DNA of 64,000 nt from Pseudomonadota bacterium (GTDB lineage: Bacteria; Pseudomonadota; Alphaproteobacteria; Reyranellales; Reyranellaceae): the NCBI GenBank assembly GCA_018242505.1, contig JAFEBU010000053.1, positions 1-64,000 on the forward strand, written 5' to 3'. The translations under genes and the position numbers were made by a program. How positions within the stretch are numbered: the first letter of the stretch is position 1; each line of letters opens with the position of its first letter. Under the pieces are notes generated by a model. The model had not been told where the DNA came from, did not search any database, and was given only the letters and a program-made list of their open reading frames with translations. Positions 52,524 through 60,683 of this stretch are shown piece after piece.

Positions 52524-53867
52524 GTGACTAGCAATTTCTATGACGCTCTGTTGCGGCGTCGCTCGGAGATCGAAGCCCGCTATCGTAGTCTCACGCCAAA
52601 ATCGGCAGCAATGTCGATAGAGGCCGAGCGCGTGTTCCCTGGCGGTGTAACGCGCGATTCGATTAAACGGTGGCCCTACGCTCCCTTCATAGAGTCTGGT
52701 GAGGGCAGCACCCTGATTGACGCCGACGGACGCAGAATTACTGATTTCTGGTTCAATGCTACATCTCTGCCGTTGGGTTATTGCGACCCGCTCGTCATGG
52801 AGGCGATCAATTTACAAAGCTCGAAAGGTACGGCTTTCTTCGCATCCAATTCCCCATCGGTAAAGCTTGCGCAGGAGGTCCTGGAGCGTCTGGATGGTGC
52901 GGACATGATCCGCTTCGCCAATTCAGGTAGCGAAGCCGTCATGCTTGCTTTACGTCTCGCGCGCGGAGCCACCGGCCGCGACATGATTGCCAAATTCGAA
53001 GGCAGCTACCACGGCATATATGATGATGTCTCATGGTCTGTCGGCCCATCGGCGGACACGTTTGGCGATCCAGAGACCCCAACAGCGGTGCCAGAATCGG
53101 CCGGCCTGCCAACCGCGCTCGGAAGAGTGCTGGTGCTGCCATTTAATGACCTCGCCGGATCTGCTGCCATTATTGAGAAGCACGCTCAATCCGTTGCAGC
53201 GCTTATTGTGGAACCCGTGGCAAATCGCATGGGTTTTGTGCTCCCCAAGAGAGAATTTGTGGAAGGGCTCCGAGAGCTTTGTGATAGGCACGGAATAGTC
53301 CTCGTACTTGACGAAGTGATCTCCTTTCGAGTCGGTTTCGGCGGTTTTCAGCGAGAATTGGGTGTCGTTCCCGATCTCACCGTTTTGGGGAAAGTCATAG
53401 GTGGCGGTTTTCCGGTGGGAGCCGTTGCCGGAAAATCGGCAGTCATGATGGCGAGTGATCCTTCCAGGACTCATCGCGTCACTCACGCCGGAACGTTTAA
53501 TGGCAATCCTATGGCCATGTCTGCGGGGTTGGCCACCTTGCAGCAGTTAAGTCCTGCTGTTGTATCGAAGCTTAACCTTTTGGGAGAGCAGCTGCGCTCC
53601 AAGTTGCAGGAAATATGTGAGGGTCTTCCCTTGCTCGTTACCGGAGTGGGGCCGCTCTTCAAGATCAGCGCGATTGGCCAGAAAATAGAGAACTATCGGG
53701 ATAGCATTAGGGCGCATCGACCTTGGGAAGAAGTGATGTCAGCCGCGCTGTTGAACGAGGGTATTTTCCTGACCCCACGGCTCCAAGGGTGTGTGGCGAC
53801 CACCACTACGGCTGGCGAGATCGACGCTCTGAGTCACCATTTCGAGCAGGTACTCCGCACGAGCTAA
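52524..53867 (+). CDS. Class III PLP aminotransferase (glutamate-1-semialdehyde aminomutase-like)
   Basis: The ~447-residue fold-type I enzyme has VFPGGVTRDSIKRWPYAPFI, RFANSGSEAVMLALRLARGA, FEGSYHGIYDD, VLVLDEVISFRVGFGG and the PLP lysine in VLGKVIGGGFPVGAVAG. The whole resembles HemL and related aminotransferases. The catabolic setting argues for an amine or beta-amino acid aminotransferase rather than haem synthesis. GTG 52524 has GGAGACATCC before it and is preferred over GTG 52512. It stands alone with no overlap. Confidence 0.88.
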   Translation: MTSNFYDALLRRRSEIEARYRSLTPKSAAMSIEAERVFPGGVTRDSIKRWPYAPFIESGEGSTLIDADGRRITDFWFNATSLPLGYCDPLVMEAINLQSSKGTAFFASNSPSVKLAQEVLERLDGADMIRFANSGSEAVMLALRLARGATGRDMIAKFEGSYHGIYDDVSWSVGPSADTFGDPETPTAVPESAGLPTALGRVLVLPFNDLAGSAAIIEKHAQSVAALIVEPVANRMGFVLPKREFVEGLRELCDRHGIVLVLDEVISFRVGFGGFQRELGVVPDLTVLGKVIGGGFPVGAVAGKSAVMMASDPSRTHRVTHAGTFNGNPMAMSAGLATLQQLSPAVVSKLNLLGEQLRSKLQEICEGLPLLVTGVGPLFKISAIGQKIENYRDSIRAHRPWEEVMSAALLNEGIFLTPRLQGCVATTTTAGEIDALSHHFEQVLRTS

Positions 53868-53989
53868 GCGTTCATTGTCTGCGATACCTTCCTGGAGTGG
53901 ATAGTCGATGGCGGTAGGCGCCATGACCGGGTTACGGGGCGTTTTGTACGTGACGCATCACGCGCATTCGGATCACCGCGGAGAAGTTT

Positions 53990-54769
53990 ATGGCTAAGGT
54001 AATCTATGAAACAGATGGGCCGCTTGCTCGGATCACTATCAACCGACCGGAGGCCATGAATGCTTTTGATCTCGAAACGGCAGGTCTGCTGAAGGATAAC
54101 CTTCTAAAGTTCGATGCAGATGCCGATCTGCGCGTGGCAATCATCACGGGAGCAGGTGACAAGGCCTTTTCTGCTGGTGCCGACCTGAAGAAGATGAACA
54201 CGACAGCGTACAGTGGCGGAATTCGAGAAATTTGGGATCACGAGCTACGAGATCGCCTTGGCCAGCGCCTTCATGTCAAAAAGCCCGTAGTCGCAGCGAT
54301 AAATGGTTACTGCCTCGCCGGAGGATTGGAGTTGGCGTTGGGGTGTGACATTCGCATTGCCTCGACCAATGCATCGTTCGGTGCGCCCGAGGCACGCTGG
54401 AGCATCCTTCATGGTTTCGGCGCAATGCGTCTACCGCACGTCGTCGGTCTGACCATGGCGCTCGACTTTATGCTCACTGGGGAACGAATTGACGCGAAGC
54501 GAGCCTACGAAGTCGGATTGGTCAGCAGGCTTGTCGAACCTGCTGAACTGATGCCAGAGGCGGAAAGAGTGGCGCGCCAGATCGCGGCGAACGGACCGCT
54601 TGCGTTGCGCATTGTTAAGGAACTCGCGTGGCGTGGCCTTCATGAATCGCCCGATGCGTTAATGAGCTACTACGCGGCAGCTTCGGGGCTTTTGCATCAA
54701 ACCGACGACGCGAAGGAAGGCCCTAGGGCCTTTGCTGAGAAGCGGCCAGCGAAGTTCACGGGCAAATAG
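53990..54769 (+). CDS. Enoyl-CoA hydratase/isomerase-family protein, copy 1
   Basis: The 259-residue crotonase has the oxyanion-hole segment AFSAGADLKKM and the catalytic GGLELALGCDIRIAS. FGAPEARWSI supplies the second glutamate equivalent of rat Glu164, so both Glu residues are present, consistent with true hydratase activity. It starts at ATG 53990 with GCGGAGAAGTTT upstream. The next genes are two MaoC-like proteins, so this region is a CoA-thioester processing segment. A CGTGA-CGCA-TCACG inverted repeat at 53949-53962 lies just before it. Confidence 0.9.
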   Translation: MAKVIYETDGPLARITINRPEAMNAFDLETAGLLKDNLLKFDADADLRVAIITGAGDKAFSAGADLKKMNTTAYSGGIREIWDHELRDRLGQRLHVKKPVVAAINGYCLAGGLELALGCDIRIASTNASFGAPEARWSILHGFGAMRLPHVVGLTMALDFMLTGERIDAKRAYEVGLVSRLVEPAELMPEAERVARQIAANGPLALRIVKELAWRGLHESPDALMSYYAAASGLLHQTDDAKEGPRAFAEKRPAKFTGK

Positions 54770-54959
54770 CCGACGGCAGGAACCCATCGATAGGCTGCTG
54801 ACGAGATGTAAGGCGCAGTTGACTTCTTTTTTTATCCAACCAAAATATCGGTGGTATACAAGACGCTGAGGAGGGCTAGCCGCATGGCGGCGCTGCCCTT
54901 TGAAGTGCTTGCTGGGTGAATGCGCTCCCATTGGGGCCATTGGTTGGGGAGGTGCGTCA

Positions 54960-55418
54960 ATGGGGCTCTTCTACGAAGAATTCACGGTTGGGCGAGTCTA
55001 CGAGCACGCCATCCGACGGACCATCACGGAGTTCGACAACGTCTTCTACTGCTCACTCACGCTTAACCTTTCGCCGATCTACCTTGATCACGAAGCGGCA
55101 TCCAAGGGCCTCTGGAAGAAGCCGATCGTCAATCCGTTCCTGATTCTGTCGAACGTAATCGGCATGCACGTTCCGGAGATGACGGCTGGGACGACACACG
55201 GAAACCTTGGGATGACAAATATCGAGTATCCGGTACCCGTCTTTCACGGCGATACGATACGTAGCCGGACAACGGTCGTTAGTAAGCGGCCTAGTAAGTC
55301 CCATCCTCGAAGCGGCGTGGTAATTTTCTTGCACGAAGGACTCAATCAGCGCGACGAGGTGATCATGCGCTGCAACAGAGCGGGGCTCATGATCATGCGC
55401 GATAAAGCAGCAGCTTAG
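54960..55418 (+). CDS. MaoC-like dehydratase/hotdog protein, copy 1
   Basis: The 152-residue single-hotdog protein starts at ATG 54960 after GGGGAGG. Motifs are LFYEEFTVGRVYEHAIRRTI, TEFDNVFYCSLTLNLSPIYL with the D/H active-site dyad region shifted, and EYPVPVFHGDTIRSRTTVVS. MaoC proteins hydrate or dehydrate enoyl-CoA thioesters, and this short form usually works as a homo- or heterodimer. It lies 33 bp before a second copy with about the same layout, suggesting a heteromer. The active-site 'N...LH' pattern reads 'NLSPIYLD', so activity may depend on the partner. Confidence 0.82.
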   Translation: MGLFYEEFTVGRVYEHAIRRTITEFDNVFYCSLTLNLSPIYLDHEAASKGLWKKPIVNPFLILSNVIGMHVPEMTAGTTHGNLGMTNIEYPVPVFHGDTIRSRTTVVSKRPSKSHPRSGVVIFLHEGLNQRDEVIMRCNRAGLMIMRDKAAA

Positions 55419-55451
55419 CTGAAACATCGACACCATGTGCGAGGCCAGCAA

Positions 55452-55901
55452 ATGAAAAGCCTAACTTACAGTGAAATCGAGAAGGGTCGCGTTTTCGATC
55501 ACGGTGTGAAGCGAACCATCACTGAGGGCGACAATGTCGGTCTGAGCTGCCTTACGCTCAATCTTCAGCCGTTGCACATCGACGCCGACTTCGCATCGAA
55601 AAGCATGTGGGGCCAGGTATTGGTCGACAGCATGGTCACCATCGGCGTCATCATGGGAATTCATGAACTGGAGCTCACGCACGGGACGGCACCAGGTGCA
55701 GTGTTTATCAAGGAAGTCCGCTTTCCTAATCCAGTGTTCCACGGTGATACCCTGAGCGCACGTACGACGGTGCTCGGTAAGCAAGATGAATCGAAGGTCT
55801 CGGGATGCGGGACGGTGGAATTCTTGCTCGAGGGCTTCAATCAAAAGGGTGATGAAATCATGAGTTGCACCTGGTCGAAGGCTGTCCGAAAGCAAGCATG
55901 A
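55452..55901 (+). CDS. MaoC-like dehydratase/hotdog protein, copy 2
   Basis: The 149-residue protein from ATG 55452 reads YSEIEKGRVFDHGVKRTITE, GDNVGLSCLTLNLQPLHIDA, DFASKSMWGQVLVDSMVTIG and VRFPNPVFHGDTLSARTTVL. It retains the hotdog active-site 'N-Q-P-L-H-I-D' segment (Asn and His) that copy 1 lacks in part, so copy 2 is the better candidate catalytic subunit. It overlaps the ABC ATPase by ATGA at 55898-55901, tying CoA chemistry and transport in one operon. Confidence 0.85.
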   Translation: MKSLTYSEIEKGRVFDHGVKRTITEGDNVGLSCLTLNLQPLHIDADFASKSMWGQVLVDSMVTIGVIMGIHELELTHGTAPGAVFIKEVRFPNPVFHGDTLSARTTVLGKQDESKVSGCGTVEFLLEGFNQKGDEIMSCTWSKAVRKQA

Positions 55902-57067
55902 CGCGAGTCGTTTCACCTTCGACATCGAAAGGGCTGGCCACGCGGACGAAGGAGCTTGCCTCCGGCCAAGGACGGTCTTCCATCGGAGCGGGTGCAGGCG
56001 CGGATGTCAAAGTTGATCGGATTGAGAAGCGTTTCGGATCCCACGTCGCGGTCCAACCGACATCTTTTGAAGTGCCAGCGGGCAAGCTGGTAACACTCGT
56101 CGGGCCGAGTGGCTCCGGCAAGACGACAATTCTCAAAATGATCGCCGGCTTCGAGGAACCGTCAGGGGGCTGTGTCTTGATATCGGGAGTCGATGTCACA
56201 CACATTCCGGCTCACAAGCGAAACCTTGGCTTCGTTTTCCAGCAATATGCGCTATTTCCCCATCTTACGGTCGCTGAAAACGTAGCGTATGCGCTCAAGA
56301 TGCGGCGTGTGTCGCGTGCGGAGATCCGCACCCGGGTCTCAGAAACCCTGAACCTGGTGCGGCTCGATGGTCTTGGCGAACGCTATCCATCGCAGCTCTC
56401 TGGCGGGCAGCAGCAGCGTGTGGCTATGGCTCGCGCGATCGTTTTCCGGCCTCCGTTGCTGCTAATGGACGAGCCAATGTCAGCATTGGACAAGCGGCTG
56501 CGCGACGAGATGCAATACGAGATCCGCAACTTGCAGCAGAAGCTCGGAATTACCACGATCGCTGTGACACACGATCAATCGGAAGCGTTGGTCATGTCGG
56601 ATGTGATTGTGGTTTTGGATCGGGGGGCGATTGAGCAGAGTGGCCCCCCGCAACAGGTTTACAAGCATCCTCGGTCGGAGTTCGTGGCGACCTTTCTAGG
56701 TGAATCAAACATTCTGAAGGGCACCGTTGCCTTCCATGAAGGAAAGCCCTGGCTTGCAGCAGGCGGGGTCCGGCGTGTTCCTCTAGTGGAATCGGACGGC
56801 TTTCGCGACGGCGACGTCGTCGCCTATGTCGTTCGTCCCGAGTCGATAACCGTCGCGTCTGAGAAGCGCGACGATGCTGTGACTTTCGTCGGCCGCGTTG
56901 TCGACACGACCTTTACCGGTGATGCGGTTCGCCTGCGTATCGATCTCGGTTGGTCTGAGCCGATCGTTGCAAAAGTTTTGAGCCGGCACGGTATTTCGCT
57001 TTTCCAGTCCGGTGAAGAGGTCGCGGTTAGTTGGAGCCTTGCAGACGGCACAAGCATCCGTTGCTAA
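55898..57067 (+). CDS. Polyamine/iron-type ABC transporter ATP-binding protein (PotA-like)
   Basis: The 389-residue ATPase has Walker A GPSGSGKTT, the Q-loop FQQYALFPHLT, the signature LSGGQQQR, Walker B LLLMDEPMSALDKRL and AVTHDQSEALVMSDV. A C-terminal TOBE-like regulatory domain follows (VAYVVRPESITVASE). This is the CUT1/spermidine-type subfamily. ATG 55898 overlaps the upstream MaoC stop. About 45 residues before the ATPase fold (SGQGRSSIGAGAGA) are unusual and low-complexity. It is followed by the binding protein and two permeases. Confidence 0.9.
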   Translation: MTRVVSPSTSKGLATRTKELASGQGRSSIGAGAGADVKVDRIEKRFGSHVAVQPTSFEVPAGKLVTLVGPSGSGKTTILKMIAGFEEPSGGCVLISGVDVTHIPAHKRNLGFVFQQYALFPHLTVAENVAYALKMRRVSRAEIRTRVSETLNLVRLDGLGERYPSQLSGGQQQRVAMARAIVFRPPLLLMDEPMSALDKRLRDEMQYEIRNLQQKLGITTIAVTHDQSEALVMSDVIVVLDRGAIEQSGPPQQVYKHPRSEFVATFLGESNILKGTVAFHEGKPWLAAGGVRRVPLVESDGFRDGDVVAYVVRPESITVASEKRDDAVTFVGRVVDTTFTGDAVRLRIDLGWSEPIVAKVLSRHGISLFQSGEEVAVSWSLADGTSIRC

Positions 57068-57081
57068 AGGAGGAGGAAAAC

Positions 57082-58128
57082 ATGACGCGTTTTAATCGAA
57101 GGACCTTTACCAAAGGTGCAGCAAGCACCGCGTTCGTTCTAGGGGCACCGGCCATCTGGAGCAGCCCGGCGCGGGCTGCTCAGGAGCTGGTTTTCGTTGG
57201 CTTCGGCGGAGCTTATCAGGAAGGCCAGACCAAGGCCTTTTTTGAACCGTTCGAGCGCGAGACGGGCATCAAGATCATTCAGACGACGGGTGTCGAACTC
57301 GCCAAGCTTCGGGCCCAGGTCCAGTCCAAAAACGTCGAGTGGGACATCATCTCCCTGCCGGACCGGCTTCGGAGTACGGCACAGCAAGACGGCCTTCTCG
57401 ACAAGATCGATTACAGCCGCTTCGACAAGTCCGATATTCTCCCGGAAACGGTGTCGGAATACTGCGTCGGTTCCATCACGCTCGCGATGCAAATTACCTA
57501 CAACGCCCAGACGTTTGCCCCCGGAACGGCGCCAGTAAGTTGGTCAGACGTCTGGAACACGCAAAAGTTCCCTGGTCGTCGTGGCATGTATACGGGGGTG
57601 ACCTACACGCTGGAGTTTGCTCTGCTCGCAGATGGGGTTCCAAAGGACAAGCTGTATCCGCTTGACCTGCCCCGGGCCTTTAAGAGCCTGGAGAAATTTA
57701 AGCGCGATGCCGTCTGGTGGACGCAGTTCCCGCAGGTTGAACAGATGCTTCTATCGAAAGAGGTTTCGGTATCTCCTTGGACGCGAGCTCCCGCTTTGAT
57801 TCTGGAAGGCAAGCCCTTCGGTATTTCGTTCGACGGTGCTGCGATCACCTATGAAGGGTGGGTCATACCGAAGGGTTCAAAGAACTACGATGCGGCGATG
57901 AAATTCATCGCTTTCGCTCTACAGCCACAGCGTCAAGCGGATCTCACCAAGTATATCGCCTTTGGCCCAACCAATCGCAAGGCGCTGCCCCTGGTCGACC
58001 CAAAAGTTGCTGCGGTGTTGGCCTCCAAACCCGAAAACTTCAAGCAGGGCTTCCTGTTTAGCGGTGACTACTGGGGGCCAAATCTTACGAAGGTTACTGA
58101 ACAGTTCAACGAGTGGCGTCTCAAATAG
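57082..58128 (+). CDS. Polyamine-type ABC substrate-binding protein (PotD-like, Tat-exported)
   Basis: The 348-residue precursor begins TRFNRRTFTKGAASTAFVLG with a twin-arginine motif, then APAIWSSPARA. The extracellular solute-binding fold of the spermidine/putrescine group follows (ELVFVGFGGAYQEGQTKAFF, ETGIKIIQTTGVELAKLRAQ, WDIISLPD). It starts at ATG 57082 behind AAAGGAGGAGGAAAAC, the strongest ribosome-binding site of the operon. This suits the stoichiometric excess of binding proteins. A stem-loop follows the stop. Confidence 0.9.
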   Translation: MTRFNRRTFTKGAASTAFVLGAPAIWSSPARAAQELVFVGFGGAYQEGQTKAFFEPFERETGIKIIQTTGVELAKLRAQVQSKNVEWDIISLPDRLRSTAQQDGLLDKIDYSRFDKSDILPETVSEYCVGSITLAMQITYNAQTFAPGTAPVSWSDVWNTQKFPGRRGMYTGVTYTLEFALLADGVPKDKLYPLDLPRAFKSLEKFKRDAVWWTQFPQVEQMLLSKEVSVSPWTRAPALILEGKPFGISFDGAAITYEGWVIPKGSKNYDAAMKFIAFALQPQRQADLTKYIAFGPTNRKALPLVDPKVAAVLASKPENFKQGFLFSGDYWGPNLTKVTEQFNEWRLK

Positions 58129-58168
58129 GGGGGGGTAGGCGGAGCAACCCTAACTCGATGCCGGTATG

Positions 58169-58190
58169 CCGGTCGGCGAACGCCGGCCGG
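58169..58190 (+). terminator. Intercistronic stem-loop after the binding-protein gene
   Basis: CCGGTCGGCG pairs with CGCCGGCCGG (nine Watson-Crick pairs and one G-T wobble) around AA at 58169-58190. It sits 40 bp after the binding-protein stop and 55 bp before the permease gene. Without a T-run it is more likely an mRNA-stabilising or attenuating hairpin that raises binding-protein over permease expression, as in other ABC operons, than a full terminator. Confidence 0.65.
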
Positions 58191-58245
58191 CCAAGCGTGA
58201 GGAAGAAATGCCGCTGATCGTTACTGCTAGTGTAATTTTTCCGCT

Positions 58246-59079
58246 ATGAAGCGGTCTTCCCTACAGACGGCGGCGCTCCTGCTGGTGCCTACGCTGTTCG
58301 TTGCCTGCTTTTTCATGGTCCCGCTTATTTACGCGGTCGGGTTGAGCTTTGGCCTGCCGAACTTCACGGCGGAGAGCTACCATCATCTTGTCGACAGCCC
58401 CGTTTATCGAATTGTCTACTTGAAGACTCTAAAGGTGGCACTGATCACCACGGTGACTTGCTTGCTACTCGGCTATCCGACAGCCTACTTCGTATCTCGC
58501 TTGCATCCGAGGGCACGAGCAACAGCCGTGATGCTCATTGCCCTCCCGTTCATGCTTTCGGTCCTGGTTCGCAACTATGTCTGGATGACGATGCTGCAGG
58601 ATACGGGCGTTATCAATCGGCTGTTGATGAATCTTGGTTTTACCAAAGAGCCTGTGCAGCTGATGTACAACCAGCTCGGCGTGACCATCGCTATGGTCAA
58701 CATGCTCGTGCCTTATGTGATCTTCCCGGTGCTGACATCACTGATGGCGATTCCGCCGAATCTAAAGGTGGCATCAGCTAGCTTGGGCGGCAACCGGCTG
58801 AGCACTTTCCTGCGCGTTACCTTGCCGCTTACTGCTACGGGTACTGCGGCAGGCGCGCTTTTGACGTTTATCATCGCGCTGGGCTTTTACATCACGCCGG
58901 CCATGCTGGGTGGGCCCCGAGAAATGATGATATCGAGCCTGATCGCGTTCAACGTTCGTGAGGTGTTGAATTGGCCCTTTGCTTTTTCGCTGGCGACGAC
59001 GCTGCTTGGCTCGACGATCGTTCTCTACCTCGCATATCGCGCAGTAGCGCCGCGGGGTGTTGTCGTGAAGCCAATTTGA
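58246..59079 (+). CDS. Polyamine-type ABC permease 1 (PotB-like)
   Basis: The 277-residue protein has six hydrophobic segments (LLLVPTLFVACFFMVPLIYA, VALITTVTCLLLGYPTAYFV, AGALLTFIIALGFYITPAML) and the EAA loop around SLGGNRLSTFLRVTLPLTAT. It belongs to the PotB/CysT-type permeases. There is no good ribosome-binding site before ATG 58246, and the upstream 117 bp contain a hairpin, so lower expression than the binding protein is expected. It is followed after 9 bp by permease 2. Confidence 0.9.
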   Translation: MKRSSLQTAALLLVPTLFVACFFMVPLIYAVGLSFGLPNFTAESYHHLVDSPVYRIVYLKTLKVALITTVTCLLLGYPTAYFVSRLHPRARATAVMLIALPFMLSVLVRNYVWMTMLQDTGVINRLLMNLGFTKEPVQLMYNQLGVTIAMVNMLVPYVIFPVLTSLMAIPPNLKVASASLGGNRLSTFLRVTLPLTATGTAAGALLTFIIALGFYITPAMLGGPREMMISSLIAFNVREVLNWPFAFSLATTLLGSTIVLYLAYRAVAPRGVVVKPI

Positions 59080-59088
59080 GGGCGAGTG

Positions 59089-59880
59089 ATGAGCAAACGC
59101 CTCTTCGAAGCGGGATTGGCGGTCTACGGCTGCGCCGTTATAGCATTTCTGATTCTGCCAATCATCGTCATCATACCTATGTCGTTCAATGCGGCGCCTG
59201 TTTTTGAGGTCATTCCATCGCAACCGTCGTTTAGCCAGTACCAGCGCCTCTTCAATAGTCCTGAATGGCTGACGGTGCTGTGGCGCTCGGTTGAAATAGC
59301 TGCAAGTGCGATGGTTACTTCGACGATCATCGGCGTTCTGGCGGCGCTCGGCACTCTTCGCCTCGGCTCTAGGGCGCGTTCGCTCTTCGAGGCAATGCTG
59401 ATCTCACCGCAGATCGTGCCGTCTGTCGTTATTGCCGCCTCAGCCTATTACGTTTTTGCCCTACTCGGGTTGATTGGTTCGATTGCCGGCATCGTGATCA
59501 TGCATGCGCTGATCGCGCTGCCTTTCGTTCTGATTCTGGTGCAAAGCCGTTTGCAGTCGATCAATCCGGATTTCGCCCAGGCTTCGGCTAGCCTCGGCGC
59601 CGCCCCCTTGCAGACCTTTTGGCTGATCACGATGCCGCAGTTGCGGCTTGCATTAATAGGCGCCGCCGTTCTGGCCTTCCACGTCTCCTTTGATGAAGTA
59701 GTGCTGTCGCTTTTCTTAAGCGGCGCGCGGACAAAAACGCTGCCCGTAAAACTCTGGGACTCCATCATGTTCGAGGTGTCGCCGTTGCTGCCGGCAATAT
59801 CGGCGCTTGTCATCTTGATTCCGTTACTAGTCATCGCACCGGCGATCTGGTTGCAGCGTCGGTCCAAGGCCAACACTTAG
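59089..59880 (+). CDS. Polyamine-type ABC permease 2 (PotC-like)
   Basis: The 263-residue protein has GCAVIAFLILPIIVIIPMSF, SAMVTSTIIGVLAALGTLRL, VIAASAYYVFALLGLIGSIA, the EAA loop QASASLGAAPLQTFWLITMP, and LLPAISALVILIPLLVIAPA. The pair PotB/PotC-like plus PotA/PotD-like makes a complete importer. ATG 59089 is preferred (GTG 59086 is in frame just before it) with GAGGGCGAG upstream. The second enoyl-CoA hydratase gene starts 12 bp later. Confidence 0.9.
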   Translation: MSKRLFEAGLAVYGCAVIAFLILPIIVIIPMSFNAAPVFEVIPSQPSFSQYQRLFNSPEWLTVLWRSVEIAASAMVTSTIIGVLAALGTLRLGSRARSLFEAMLISPQIVPSVVIAASAYYVFALLGLIGSIAGIVIMHALIALPFVLILVQSRLQSINPDFAQASASLGAAPLQTFWLITMPQLRLALIGAAVLAFHVSFDEVVLSLFLSGARTKTLPVKLWDSIMFEVSPLLPAISALVILIPLLVIAPAIWLQRRSKANT

Positions 59881-59892
59881 CTGGAGTAAGCC

Positions 59893-60663
59893 ATGCATCT
59901 TGTCACTGAACGGCGCGGCCACATTCTGTGGGCGCGGCTCAACCGGCCGGAGCGGTTGAATGCCCTATCAAGTACAATTCTCGATGGTTTTCTGGCAGTG
60001 GCAGACGAGGTGGCTGGCAACATCGACATCCGATGCCTTGTCATCACGGGATCCGGTCGATCGTTCTGTGCCGGAGCCGATCTCAAGGAGCGGGGCGGTT
60101 TGGATGCCGACGATCGATGGCGCTACGTGCGAAAAGTGAACGAGGTCGTAGCCAAGTTGGACGAGGTTCCGGTGCCAGTCATCGCGGCCATCAACGGCTA
60201 CGCTATGGGAGGTGGCGTAGAGGTCGTGGCGATTAGCGACTTTCGTTTGGCCAGCAAGTCGGCTGTCTTCGGGCTTCCCGAAGTCCGTCGGGGCATCATC
60301 GCTGGCGGCTCGATTGTACGCCTCGTCCGTGATGTCTCACCGGCGCTGGCAGCTCGCCTCTGCTATACAGGCGACAATCTCGGTGCGGAGGAAGCGCTGC
60401 GGCTCGGTCTGGTGGATGGCATCTATGAAGATGTTGTCCAATTGGAGCAGGGGGTGCAGGCCTTGGCCGAGAGGATCGCTCGCAACGCACCCTTGGCTCT
60501 GCGCGCCAGCAAGCGTTTGATGCGTGGCACCCGGTCTGGTTTTTCTTCGAATGCAATGACCCTTGCCCTTGAGATCCGGGCACCGCTTGAAGATACAGCC
60601 GACAGCCGGGAGGGGCTGCGTGCATTCGCCGAAAAGCGAGAGCCTGTTTTCCAGGGGCGCTAG
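59893..60663 (+). CDS. Enoyl-CoA hydratase/isomerase-family protein, copy 2
   Basis: The 256-residue crotonase has SFCAGADLKERGG, INGYAMGGGVEVVAISDFRL (catalytic Glu) and FGLPEVRRGIIAGGSIVRLV (second Glu). It differs from copy 1 at 53990 in the active-site neighbourhood, so the two may act on different CoA intermediates. The start is ATG 59893, 12 bp after the permease. It ends 20 bp before the convergent acyl-CoA synthetase gene. This places transport and CoA chemistry in a single operon 54960-60663. Confidence 0.9.
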   Translation: MHLVTERRGHILWARLNRPERLNALSSTILDGFLAVADEVAGNIDIRCLVITGSGRSFCAGADLKERGGLDADDRWRYVRKVNEVVAKLDEVPVPVIAAINGYAMGGGVEVVAISDFRLASKSAVFGLPEVRRGIIAGGSIVRLVRDVSPALAARLCYTGDNLGAEEALRLGLVDGIYEDVVQLEQGVQALAERIARNAPLALRASKRLMRGTRSGFSSNAMTLALEIRAPLEDTADSREGLRAFAEKREPVFQGR

Positions 60664-60683
60664 GCGGGGTCCAAGCCGTTTAA

